From the NCBI RefSeq assembly GCF_029962835.1, contig NC_080586.1:64302001-64366000 (forward strand): a DNA stretch of 64,000 bases, in the 5' to 3' direction. The translations under genes and the position numbers were made by a program. Numbering within the stretch: position 1 is the first letter of the stretch; each line of letters begins with the position of its first letter. A model generated the notes under the pieces. It did no database searches and was not told where the DNA came from. It was given only the letters and a program-made list of their open reading frames with translations. Origin of the DNA: Magnolia sinica (lineage: Eukaryota > Streptophyta > Magnoliopsida > Magnoliales > Magnoliaceae). Positions 47,000-57,566 of this stretch are shown here, piece by piece.

Positions 47000-47119
47000 C
47001 ATTATGCCCACTGTTTCCCGTGGTATGATTCACTTGATATTTTGATATGCTTCAATTTGAGGCTCAACCGCTAAAATTAGATGGATGGCGTAGATATACT
47101 ACATACATTCAATGTGGGC

Positions 47120-48515
47120 CCATCTAAATGTAGGTTATAGGTTTAGGTTATAAGTGTCGGTTATAGGTTTAGGTTTAAGTTAGGTTATAGGTTAGGGGTT
47201 AGGGAACTGAGAATAGGTTAATGTTTAGGTTTAGGAAATCGGGTTCGGAACCGGGTTTAGGTTTACGTTTTCAAGTTTAGGTTTAGGTTAAGGAGTTTAG
47301 ATTAGGATTAGGTGTAGGTTCAGGCTTATGGATTTGAGAATACATTTAGGTTACGGGTTTAGGTTTAGGTTATAAGTGTCGGTTATAAGTTTAGGTTTAA
47401 GTTATAGGTTAAAGGTTAGGGAACTGAGAATAGGTTAAGGTTTAGGTTTAGGAAATCGAGTTCGAGACTGGGTTTAGGTTTGGGTTTTCAAGTTTAGGTT
47501 TAGGTTTAGGGATTTGAGAATACATTTAGGTTATAGGTTTAGGTTTAGGTTATAAGTGTCGGTTATAGGTATAGGTTTAAGTTAGGTTATGGGTTAAGGT
47601 TTAGGGAACTGAGAATAGGTTAAGGTTTAGGTTTAGGTTAAGGAGTTGAGATTAGAATTAGGTGTAGGTTTAGGTTTAGGGATTTGAGAATACATTTAGG
47701 TTACAGGTTTAGGTTTAGGTTTAAGTTAGGTTATAGGTTAAGGTTTAGGGCCCGTTTGCCCGGGCGGATTGGAAGTGATTGAATGGTATTAGGGTGGATG
47801 GCATGGATTTCTAGGTAATGATGGTGTTGTCGGTGGATTGTCTGGAGATCCATGGGATTGCTATATCCCTAGATTGTTATATCCAGTCTGTTTGGCACGC
47901 CCGGCCAATCCTGGGATTAAACCTTCTCATCCCTTCCAATCCCTCAAACCAAACATGTCCCATGCAAATTTGAAAGGATTAGGGTGGATTGGATGGGATT
48001 TAAAGGTAATGATGGTGTTGACAGTGGATTGTCTTAAGATCCATGGGATTGGGATCAAATCACCGACTCTGTTTGGCACGCCAGGCCAATCCCAGGATTT
48101 GACTTCCAATCCCTTCCAATCCGACCAGCCAAACGGGCCCTTAGGGAACTGATAATAGGTTAAGGTTTAGGTTTAGGAAATCGGGTTCGGGACCGGTTTT
48201 AGGTTAATGAGTTTAGATTATGATTAGGTGTAGGTTTAGGTTTAGGGATTTGAGAAAACATTTAAGTTTTAGGTTATAAGTGTAGGTTATACGTTTATAT
48301 TTAAGTTAGGTTATATGTTAAAGTTTAGGGAATTGAGAATAGGTTAAGGTTTAGGTTTAGGGATTTGAGAATACATTTAGGTTTTAGGTTACAAGTGTAC
48401 AATATTAGTTTAGGTTTAAGTTAGATTATAGGTTAAGGTTTAGGGAATTGAGAATAAGTTAAGGTTTAGGTTTAAGGATTTGAGAATACATTTAGGTTTT
48501 ATGTTTAGGTTTAGG
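47120..48515. repeat. Telomere-like (GGTTTA)n-rich minisatellite, block 2
   Basis: Same composition and order as block 1, with the same MITE at the same place (47748-48140), so it arose by duplication. Confidence 0.85.
47748..48140. mobile_element. Tourist-like MITE, copy 2 (duplicate of copy 1)
   Basis: Same insertion site and TTA flanks (47745-47747, 48141-48143) as copy 1; a copy made by the segmental duplication, not a second insertion. Confidence 0.8.
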
Positions 48516-48519
48516 TTTT

Positions 48520-49005
48520 GAGCATGGGCAAACATGAAATTGAGTGGGGGTAAACTAGAGAATCAGCGGGGCAAACATGAAATTGAGCAGGGGAAACATG
48601 AAATTGAGTGGGGCAAACTAGAAATTGAGCGGGGCAAGCATGAAATTGAGCAGGGCAAACTAGGAAATGAGTGGGGCAACCATGAAATTGAGCGGGGCAA
48701 ACTAGGAAATGAGCAGGGCAACCATGAAATTGAGCGGGTCATACTAGGAAATGAGCAGGGCAGGCATGAAATTGAGCAGGGCAAACATGAAATTGAGCGG
48801 GGAAACATGAAATTGAGTGGGGCAAACACGGAAATAAGCGGGGCAAGCATGAAATTGAGCGGGACAAATTGGAAAATCAGCAGGGCAAACATGAAATTGA
48901 GCGGGGGAAACATAAAATTAGCGAGGCAAACTATAAAATCAGTGGGGCAAACATGAAATTGAGCGGGGAAACATGAAATCCGTGGGGCAAACTAGAAAAT
49001 CATTA
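48520..49005 (-). repeat. Right subterminal 21-bp minisatellite, block 3
   Basis: About 23 units, inside the second 2-kb duplication unit; internal order of variants differs slightly from block 2. Confidence 0.9.
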
Positions 49006-49117
49006 TGCCCATTGTTTCCCGTGGTATGATTCACTTGATATTTTGATATGCTTCAATTTGGGGCTCAACCCCTTAAATTAAATGGAAAAACGGATGGACG
49101 GCGTGGATATACTACCG

Positions 49118-49806
49118 AAAATGGATTGGCTACTCCCCTTGCCACCAGCCAATGGCTGGTGTTCGGTGCTCCGTGGGCCCCATCATGATGTATGTGTTTC
49201 ATCCATGTCGTCCATCTATTTTTATAAATTATTTAATCATATTATACAAAAATTGAGGTAAATCCTAATCTCAATTGCACCACATTATAGGAAATAGTGT
49301 TTAATGAACATCGACCATTAAAAACTTTTTGGGGGCTATAAAAGTATTGGGTCAAGATGATCTTTGTTTTTAGCCTTCATCTGGGTCTTTATCACCTAAA
49401 AAATAGATTGGATTTCAGACAAATAGTACGGTGGGCCTCAGGAGGATGAAATTTCCATCCAAATTTCCATATGGGTCTTAATCACCATTGTTTTCCTCTA
49501 GCAGGCCACCAGCCAAATTTCCATCTAATTTGGGGCTCAACCCCTTAAATTAGATGGAAATTGAGAGGACAAAATGGATGAAACACATACACCATGGTGG
49601 GGCCCACAGAGCACCAACCACCAGTCACGTACACCATGGTGGGACCCACAGAGCAACGACCACCAATCACGTACACCATGGTGGGGCCAAAGAGCACCGA
49701 CCACCAGCCATGTACACCATAGTGGGGACCACAGAGCACCGACCACCAGCCACGTAGATCATGGTGGGGCCCACAGAGCACTGGAGAAGCAGCCAATCTG
49801 TTTCCT
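49118..49806. mobile_element. Foldback element with one arm amplified in tandem
   Basis: Left end gaaaatggattggctactcc, right end (reverse complement) ggaaacagattggctgcttc; arms share gtgctc(c/t)gtgggcccca. Flanks tatactacc / tatacccat match at 6 of 9, suggesting a Mutator-type 9-bp duplication. It interrupts the third copy of the gatatactacatacattcaa junction. The right arm holds the 43-bp array at 49590-49777. Confidence 0.65.
49590..49777. repeat. 43-bp tandem repeat, about 4.5 units
   Basis: Unit tacaccatggtggggcccac + agagcaccgaccaccagccacg. Equivalent to one segment of the opposite arm (49165-49205), so the arm was amplified. Confidence 0.85.
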
Positions 49807-49940
49807 ATACCCATACATTGAATGTGGGCCCAACTGAGTTTAAAATATACCTGTGTTGCGTGCTTTCTTCGCTGGACCGACCATTTTCAGAAGAAGACAA
49901 AGGGGGCCCCACAAAAAGGGTTTTTTTGTCTTTCTAACTA

Positions 49941-50568
49941 GGTGAAGAAAAGGAGTGAAAGCAAGGGCACTGAAGTAGCAATGGAAAGGGAAAGGAAAAG
50001 GAAACAGTTGAAAGGGAGAAGAAAAACAGCAGTGAAAAGGAGGGGTATTTTCGACCTGAAATTTGTAATCCGCACGTGCAGGTCTAAGTTGCAAAAGAAG
50101 GTTTGTCTTCTTTCATAAAAACAGCTGGCTAAAAGGTGGGGTCCACAGTCCTAAATTTCTCTTTTAGGGCCTGAGACAAATAATGAGGCAGATCCAAAGC
50201 TGTAGTGGACCCCACCACAGAAAACAGTGGAGAGATTAATTGCCATCGTTGAAACCTTCCTATGGTCCATTATGATGTTTATTTGAGATCCAAACCGTTC
50301 ATGAGTTAACGCATTTATTAAAGAAGGGAAAACACAAGTATCAGCTTGATCCAAAACTTTTGTAGCACTTACAAATTTTTAATGGTGGGCGTCACTCTCT
50401 CCACCGTTTTCTGTGGTGGGTCCACTCGAGATTTGGATCTGACTTATGCTTTAGCTCATGCCTTAAAATGGTCCCTTCAAATGGATAGACGGTGTGGATA
50501 CAAAACATACATCATGGTGGGACCCACCGAACTTCGCTACTCAACCTGTCGGTAGCTGATCCGCGTCC
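49941..50568 (-). repeat. Right terminal inverted repeat of the giant MULE
   Basis: Longer partner of 26772-27075. Between its matching blocks it keeps a roughly 310-bp hairpin (about 50155-50480) whose arms carry ccaccacagaaaac / gttttctgtggtggg and cagatccaaa / tttggatctg. Confidence 0.8.
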
Positions 50569-50631
50569 TTTTTAGCCAATCAAATCCTGCCATGTGGTGG
50601 CTAACGCAGACGTGGAATGCCGGCCGCAGTC

Positions 50632-51280
50632 GGACGCCGATTAGGTACTCACAGGTAGCAGCGAGACTAGCTATTGAAGTGGGTCACGAAATTCTGTTGG
50701 CTGCACGATGATGCGTTGTATCCACATCATCCATTCATTTAAAGAGATAATTTTAGGGCGTAAGCAAAAATATTGAGGGAGAGTGACAAATGGGAGCCGA
50801 TTAGATGGGCCCCTCCCTCAACCTGTAGGGTCCAGTTTAATGTATGTACCGTATAATGTATTGTATATCCACTCAGTTTGTCCATCCGTTTTCCAGCTTA
50901 TTTCAAGGCATAAGATAAAGCATATCCAAATCTCAGATTGACTATACCAGAAAAAAAACAGTGGTAATTGACGCCCATCATTAAAAATTTCCTAGGGCCT
51001 ATCTTATACCCACTGTAATTTTTATTTGTCATGCAACATATTAATAAGGTCACACAAAGCTAGATGAAGGGAAAATAAATAAATATCATCTGCTCCAAAA
51101 CTTATGTGACCCACAAGAAGCTTTTTAATGGCCAATTATTACCTTTTTCCTGTGGTGTTGTCCACCCGAGATTTGGACCAACTTCAATTTTGGATTCATG
51201 CCCTAAAATGACAAGAACAGATGGACAACGTGGATATATGATAAATACATCACGGTGGGCCCCACAGCTAAGGTAGCACC
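50632..51280. mobile_element. Hairpin-forming MULE-like repeat next to the giant MULE
   Basis: Starts ggacgccgattaggtactc, similar to the left end of the giant MULE and in the same orientation, about 60 bp after its right end. Interior arms: gcgttgtatccacatcatcc / ggacaacgtggatatatg, ccaaatctcagattg / cgagatttgg, gacgcccatcattaaaaatt / tttttaatggcc. Confidence 0.55.
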
Positions 51281-52471
51281 ATGTTTGGTGAGGCCGACTC
51301 CCGTGTCAAATACGGCTGTGATTTCGAAAAGATCACAATAGAATACATTAAAGTTTATTTTCATGATATATAGAATACGACTAAAGAGATTTTTACAAAA
51401 ATAGCTCCAAGGTAAATGTTTAGCCTCTCTTTCCCTTCTATGGTTGAGTGAAGGAGAAATTTTAGGGATCAATGTGGATGTATGACATGGCGCAACGTGA
51501 AATGGAGATCCAATCTATTCATTCTCTCCGTGGCTTACTATTTTAGTGAGAAAATAGTAAATTTAGCCTCTTTCGAACTCTTAGTGGCCCCCAACAATCG
51601 ATAATGGTAGTCATTCACTTTTAATTGTTTCCTTATAGTATAGTTCACCTTATATATAGGTATGACTGATTCTCTGGCCCATTGCCTTTTGTGAAATTCT
51701 GACTCTAATGGACAAAGTGGATTCGACACATACTCTACGGTGTGCCCCACAGATGGTGCCCAAAGACCCTTTAAGTGGGGCCAAGGTAGTTTGAGGACCC
51801 TATTTTCAATTTTTATTTTTATTTTTACATAGGGTTTTCTTCTTCCTTTCGAACTTTCCTTTGTGGGACTCCCACCACCCTCCAAATAATATATTTTTCC
51901 AGCGTATGGTCACCAGCATGCAGTTCTCTGGCATACAACCCTCGGCTTGCTTCAGCATGAAAAAATGACAGTTTCTTACAATTTGGCGACCATACTTTCT
52001 AAAGATGGAGGCCACTAGTAAGACAAAGATATTTTAATTGATTCTTATAATATTTTTACAAGATACCATCCAATTTGGTAGTGGGTAAAACAGATTGTTA
52101 GACGAGTACCCCTTTTTTTTTTTGGGGGGGGGGGGGGGGGAATGGATGTGTCTATAAGAGATTGATGTTTGGATAGTTGGGATTGTAATGTTGAAGACAG
52201 TGAAGGAGATAAACAGTGTTTTTTATGTATTGGCCTGGTTGAACACTTGTTGAACAACCTCGGCCTTTAACATGACAACCTCAACCAACCTCAACCTGTA
52301 ATACATGACAGCCTTAATGGTTAGCACATGACAACCTCAACCCTTAGCACATGCCATGTAATACTCCAAAATTTTCACACTCTTGTATATACACAAATGA
52401 CTTAAACACGTGTACAACTCTTTTGAACTCATTTTTTCTTTTTCTTTTTTGAAAAACAACACTTGAACTGT
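51281..52471. other. Stretch without gene; poly-T/poly-G run at 52112-52140
   Basis: No coding signal. A run of T then about 17 G at 52112-52140 (possible assembly weak point) and repeated catgacaacctcaacc near 52270-52345. Confidence 0.35.
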
Positions 52472-52479
52472 ACAATTAG

Positions 52480-52630
52480 TAAGGCTGTACACGAACCGGG
52501 CTAGCCCTGTTAACTTGCTTGACTCGGCCTGAAAAGCTCGACTCAGCACAACCCGGAACTGAGTTCAGTGTGGGACGGGCCATTTCTTCAGCTCAAAACT
52601 GAGTTCGGGCTGAGTTCGAACAGATCTCAG

Positions 52631-52697
<67 letters not shown>

Positions 52698-52970
52698 TAC
52701 ATACTCACCATAACCATTTGAGACAGAGAAGTGAGAACACCGCCCAACCCATGAACTTGCTGTAAGGTCTGAAAGTGGCCCAAACTCGCCCGATTGTTGA
52801 CTGAGCCGAGTTCGGGCTAGACATGTTGGCCCGGTGACCGGGCCAGACTAGGTTCGGGCTGGGTTTGGCTGGTGACCAGGCCAGGCCAGGTTCAGGCTAG
52901 GTTTGGCTGGTGACCGGGCCAGGCTGGGTTGAGCCTAGTTCGGCTTGGTTCGGCTAGATATACACCCTTA
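52480..52970. mobile_element. hAT-like MITE (491 bp, perfect 8-bp TSD acaattag)
   Basis: Ends taaggctgtacacg / tacaccctta; acaattag at 52472-52479 and 52971-52978. Contains (TA)n(CA)n at 52632-52697 and a 38-bp tandem repeat (gaccgggccaggct(a/g)ggtt...) at 52837-52950. Confidence 0.85.
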
Positions 52971-52978
52971 ACAATTAG

Positions 52979-53585
52979 ACCCTTGAAACACCCTATATTG
53001 GCCTTTAAGACCTTTTATACCAACACATACTTGATCATCCAACCAACCGTCACTTAAAGTAACTTCTCATCACCAGATTTAGCCATCCAACCATCCAATC
53101 GCCCACATTAACCTTCGAAATACTCCCATCTCATCTGCTCGTGTACATGTCCATCTGTAAATCTAACATGTACATCTTACCTATTACCCAAGTACAAGCT
53201 TAATCTACCGATGGATTCACAATCCAATGACCCCACTTCCAAATATATGCACATATACAACTTTCCATGCACTACCAACTCTAACCATACACACTTAGTT
53301 TATTGTCGATTTGAGTTATTGCAAATATCCCTCACTGCCCTATCCAATCATTCATTTACAATATGGACCAATCATATATTAAGTCTTAGTTAACAAATCA
53401 AAAACCATCCATGCTTGTATTCTATTCACTCAGTAGTCGAACATTGGCTTCCCATTATTCCTTGTTGCGTGGTTTACCTAACATTTGGACGATGTGGATT
53501 TCGCATGGTCATCTTAGTAGGACCCATAGCCCCCTTTTAAAAATAATAATTCAAACTAAAGTCAACGCTGCTTGACCAATACTGA
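52979..53585. other. Stretch without recognised feature
   Basis: C-rich unique-looking sequence (ccaaccaacc, ccatccaatcgcccac); no gene or repeat recognised. Confidence 0.35.
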
Positions 53586-53593
53586 CATGTAAA

Positions 53594-54372
53594 TAGAGAT
53601 GGGTACAAGACAACTCGCCTGACTCGACTTGTCCGACTCGTTCAGACCCGACTTGACCCGAACCGAATAGGTGAATCGATTCGAACCAAGTAAGCTTCAC
53701 CCAATCCAAATTCAAACTGAGTCGAGTTCGAGTTACCCAGTAACTTGACCCGACTTGACCTAAAACTTGATTCGGTAAAACTCTGACGTGATCCGAAACC
53801 GACTTGACTTGGATTCGGGTATATATATATAATAAAAAAATCCTAATTTTTAAGTAAATCTAACCCTATATGCCGCACCTGACCCCAACCCGTTCCCAGA
53901 CCCTCTCTCTCCCTCCCTCATCCTCCTCTTCCAAGCCCAACAACCACCCGCCACCATCACTACCCTCATCCTCTCTTTCTCTCTCCTCCCTCCCTCCCTC
54001 CTCTTCCAAGCCTGCTAGCCACCCACCACCATCACCACCCTCCTCTCTCTTTCTCCTCTCCATTCCCTCCCTCCTCTTCCAAGCCCGGCAGCCACCCACC
54101 ACCATCGCCACCCTCCTCCTCCTCCTCTCTCCCCCCCCCCCCCCTCTCTCTCTCTCATCTCTTGATTCGAATCGGTGCCAATTTGAACCGACTCAGTACT
54201 TTTGATGACCGGGTCGGACTTGGTCCGGTTTAGTCTAGACCCAGATTTGGATCGGTTCAAGCATGCTGGACTCGATCCCAAGTCGAGTCCAGTTCGGATC
54301 AGGCCTATTTCAAAACCGGATCGAGTGTGTTCAACCCTAACTCGGTCTGACTCGACTCGATGCCTAGCTCTA
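53594..54372. mobile_element. hAT-like element (779 bp) with CT-rich tandem core
   Basis: Ends tagagatgggtaca / tgcctagctcta; flanks catgtaaa / cctgtgaa match 6 of 8. The outer parts are rich in gactcgacttgacccgaacc-type motifs; the centre (53885-54160) is a tandem of about 75 bp (ctcctcttccaagccc...caccaccatc). A simple-repeat ORF here is not a gene. Confidence 0.6.
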
Positions 54373-54380
54373 CCTGTGAA

Positions 54381-55069
54381 ACCAACCCGACCCCAACCCC
54401 GCTACCTCTTCGCTTTTTCTTCTTCGACGCACCAACCGCACGCCGCACCCATGTGGGTCTTAAGCCATCCATCATAGTGGACCTCTGATCAAATCTGGAC
54501 CATCCATTAGATTCGGACTTGGGGAAAACTCTGACCATCCAAATCTTCTACTTTGTTTCCAATCATGCGGCCCACCAGAGAGATCCTAATCTTTTTCATT
54601 TTTAAACTCTTGACAGCGAAACCTTCTACCGCTCCAAGCATCCTTCGCTAATCTCATCTGTTCAAAGCCTTTCCATTCAACGGCTTTTCTCCCTCCAATG
54701 AATTTCCTCCCCAACAACCAATCCTAGCAGTTCCCTCCTCGAAGACACCTTCTCGAACGTAATTTGGTGTGTCCAACTGCCACACAAGCTTCGGGCATTA
54801 AACCCACGGGCAAAATCCCATCTAAGCCTCGATTTCTTGCTTCGGTGAGATTCCTACAAACAATCTGGACCGTCCAAAAAAAAATAAAAATAGAAGGGAT
54901 AAAAACTCAATGGACATGATTATGCTGCTATTAACAACCTGTCATCTCCCTCACCGAACACCACCACCACATGATCTTTCGTACTTCTCGAAACCAGATC
55001 CAATCCGTGCGTCGTCATATAGCCTGACTAGTGTATATTTGATCACTCAAAATCAAAATCAACCAAAAA
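54381..55069. other. Stretch without recognised gene
   Basis: Codon-like composition in places but no recognisable family on either strand. Confidence 0.3.
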
Positions 55070-56059
55070 TGTAACGACCCAGATTTTTGTGACCAATTTG
55101 AGACCCGGTTAAACAATTTAATAATTTGATTTTTTTTCCTTCATTAACAAAACCAAACACTTAACTTAGTTAGAAGGAGCTCTCACAGTGGTGAGATAGG
55201 TCAGTGGATTGATTTGATGAAAAACTCTAAAATTTTAAAAAAAATAAAAAACAACGAACAATGTAACGAAAACTACCCGGCTTCATCGATCGATCAAACT
55301 CACTGATCAATTCATCAAAGATAGTCAATTTTTGTCCAACGACCAAAATTTAATCGATGACGATCCAATTTATCTAGCGAGTAAACTGATTTAATTCGAC
55401 CAAGCTTGATCAATCGGTGATCAGAGTTCGATTGACCGAGAGTGGCCAAAAGTGTCTAGAGACTTTGGAAATTAAATTTGAAATTTATCGATCCCTGATC
55501 GATTAAGGGCCCTCAAGCTGTCTCGATTGATCGACTGCATTGATTGACAATCCCTATTGTTTTCCAATTTTAAAATTTAGAATTTATGTTCGATCATTTA
55601 TTTAGATCAAAAGTGGACCCTACTTATTGGAATAATATGATTAAATTGTGGTATGCTAAACCATCTTAATAGGAATTCAAACTATAGATTTCAAAGCACC
55701 AAATTAATTGAAGGATTCGACCCTACCATAAATAGGTGAGTGGATCCTAACGTGTCTCATATCTAAGTGATTAAGTAAAATGATTTGATGGTTAAGATTG
55801 TTCCGATTGATATTAACAATAGTACAGAAACAGACGATGTAGGACGACCTAATCAGGTGCTGGAAAATGAGACCACGTTGGCAGATGAAACTCAATACCA
55901 ATAGTTGTACTTGGTGGAAGACAAACTCAGTTGCATTCAACAATTGATTTGATTTGAGATTTAATTTAGGAATTTTAGTTTCCATTTATACCGCTGTTAC
56001 CCGCCGTACGGCTCATTCCAGTTTCCGATCCTCTCCTCATTTTTGGTCTTACACCTAAC
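55070..56059 (+). mobile_element. Possible solo gypsy-type LTR
   Basis: Starts tgtaacgacccagattt, a common start of plant gypsy LTRs, and ends cttacacctaaca. No matching partner or target duplication found. Fossil; weak call. Confidence 0.3.
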
Positions 56060-56139
56060 ATGAGCTGGAAATAGGATGAACGGATTGGATTTCGACTAAA
56101 CGTCACGGTGGGCCTCACCTGCAGTGGGGGTCACGCTTC

Positions 56140-56800
56140 CCATCCTCGTACAGAGTCGGGACTCCCGTTGTAAACGTGGCAGAGGGATGAAATCCGCAAT
56201 TGGAAGAGAGCCGGAAGTTAGGTGGGGCCCATCTTGATGTTTGTGAAAAATTCACCCCATCCATCTGTTTTGCCATCTCATCTTAGAGAATGAGCCCAAA
56301 AATGACGGAGATCCAATGCTTTAGTGAGGCCACATGAGAGGGAAACAGTAGGGATTAAACGCCAACCGTGCACACATTGGCTGGGCCATAGACGTATTCT
56401 GGGCAATCTATGATGGCTGGCTGTTTTGCCAAATCACTTTAGGGCATGGGCCAAAAATGAGACAGATACAACTCTCACGACACTAAATAGAGGGAATTGA
56501 ACGCAAATCGTTGAACTCTTCAGTGAGGCCAGAGACGCTTCCTGCCAACTCCAGTACATCCATTTACTTTAGTAGGAAATTTTAGGGCATGAACCTGAAA
56601 ATGATGCAGATCCAAATATTGAGTGGGCCACACAACGGAAAACAGTAGAGATTGTACATCCACTGTTAAAATATTCATGGGGCCACAAAAGATTTGTATT
56701 AGGCCAATATTTTTGTGCTTTAAGTTTATCCAACTGAGAATGAACTTATGACATATAAACATCATGGTGGACCACAAACACTTCTAATTTAGGAAAGGAA
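56140..56800. repeat. Three direct half-units of the dispersed hairpin repeat
   Basis: The order cacttt/ttttagggcatg...aaaatga..cagat.caa...ggaaacagtag..atT recurs at about 56285, 56440 and 56580. Related to 50.1-51.3 kb but here in direct order. 56801-57250 shows nothing clear. Confidence 0.5.
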
Positions 56801-57259
56801 TTCATGCACAATATGGAAGTTCCCTGTTAAACAAAGGATCAAAACTAAAATGACCCTATAGTTTAGTGATCCAGACCATCAACATGACGGGGCCCCACTT
56901 CAGATGGCCCTTCCACTAAAAATCTCCTTGATGGGAAAGTTCTAATCCTTCAATTTGTAACCAGCAAAGAGACTCTTAGTAAAGAAAATACAGCCGTGGT
57001 CCATATTCAACTGTAAGAAAATGTCCAAAGATCCGAATCATCGATCCTCATTACTGTCCTTAAATCATTCCATACGAAATCATCGATCATACCAAGTTTT
57101 CACTCTACTGGAATTTGCACCTCACACTAGTCTAGTTCTTTTTCTTTTGTCTGAATGATCCTATCTACCTTCCTATATTCTTGCAGTTCTTCCCATCAGT
57201 GAAGAGAATGAAATTATGAAGCATGAGAGTAGAAGATGAGATCAAAAGTACCCACATCC

Positions 57260-57265
57260 TTTATT
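57260..57265 (-). terminator. Poly(A) signal of reductase gene B
   Basis: AATAAA on the minus strand, 32 bases after the stop codon. Confidence 0.6.
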
Positions 57266-57296
57266 TTTGTCTGTCATTACAAGCAATCTCCAACAC

Positions 57297-57441
57297 TCAA
57301 AATTTGGCAAAACCCTTCTCTTTCAAGCTTTCGACGGTCTCCTTGATGGACACATCCAACGGTATGTATTTGACACCCAGGCTTTTTGCTCTCTCCTTGG
57401 ATACCAGGTACGTCGGCTTAAAGGGTTCATCATCTGCGCAC
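57297..57441 (-). CDS. Reductase gene B, terminal exon (CCR/PAR-like)
   Basis: Minus strand: acceptor gttattgcag then 145 bp ending TGA (57299-57297). Reads [20 protein letters not shown] then [20 protein letters not shown] and EKGFAKF. This is the standard last exon of the phenylacetaldehyde/cinnamoyl-CoA reductase-like family (usual form [20 protein letters not shown]), with the usual phase-2 junction (the first G completes Lys). The exon is intact and a poly(A) signal follows. Upstream exons must lie at higher coordinates; none is seen up to 64000, which is filled with repeats, so it is either a gene with a very long intron or an orphan exon. Same strand and family as gene A (25.97 kb), hence a cluster. 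Confidence 0.88.
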
Positions 57442-57566
57442 CTGCAATAACAAAGAACACGAGTAGCTGTAAAATCTGATGTGTGGTCAGATGCAACTAG
57501 TATTGATTAAAAAATCTGATGGACGCATGACCCCATTGGGTAAAGCTATAACAATGTAGTCAAACA

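Larger units (their letters stand above)
45031..49107. repeat. Tandem segmental duplication, about 2.0-2.07 kb x 2
   Basis: Unit 1 (45031-47098) and unit 2 (47099-49107) both run: ctacatacattcaatgtggg, telomere-like block, Tourist MITE, telomere-like block, 21-bp minisatellite, attatgccca(c/t)tgtttcccg. The start sequence appears a third time at about 49808, cut off by an inserted foldback, so there was at least the beginning of a third unit. Confidence 0.85.
26772..50568. mobile_element. Giant Mutator-like element (about 23.8 kb) with mudrA and Ulp1 genes
   Basis: Ends are inverted repeats: left ggacgcggattagctaccga, right (reverse complement) ggacgcggatcagctaccga. Homology continues about 300 bp inward on the left and 630 bp on the right, then 21-bp minisatellite arrays of opposite orientation. 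Genes: mudrA (28682-31084, plus), transposon-domain gene (34691-35869, minus), DUF1985-Ulp1 gene (40993-44040, minus). mudrA and the Ulp1 gene read inward from opposite ends, like mudrA and mudrB in maize MuDR; MULEs carrying Ulp1-like genes (Kaonashi type) are known in plants. Fragments of host genes lie at 31.27-32.15 kb. No 9-bp target duplication fits the flanks (tgatgagag / tttttagcc). All genes are broken, so it cannot move itself. The single-element reading is an inference. Confidence 0.65.

Noticed and set aside
45053-48515. True telomere or chromosome end
   Set aside because: The unit is mainly TTTAGG with complex interspersed phrases, lies internally, is duplicated with a MITE, and is followed by unrelated DNA.
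26763-50577. 9-bp target duplication of the giant MULE
   Set aside because: Flanks tgatgagag and tttttagcc do not match; I keep the element call on the TIRs, arrays and genes only.
53866-54281. Pro/Ser-rich or Gly-rich protein of about 80-110 codons
   Set aside because: Arises from a CT-rich tandem repeat inside an hAT-like element; no start context or homology.
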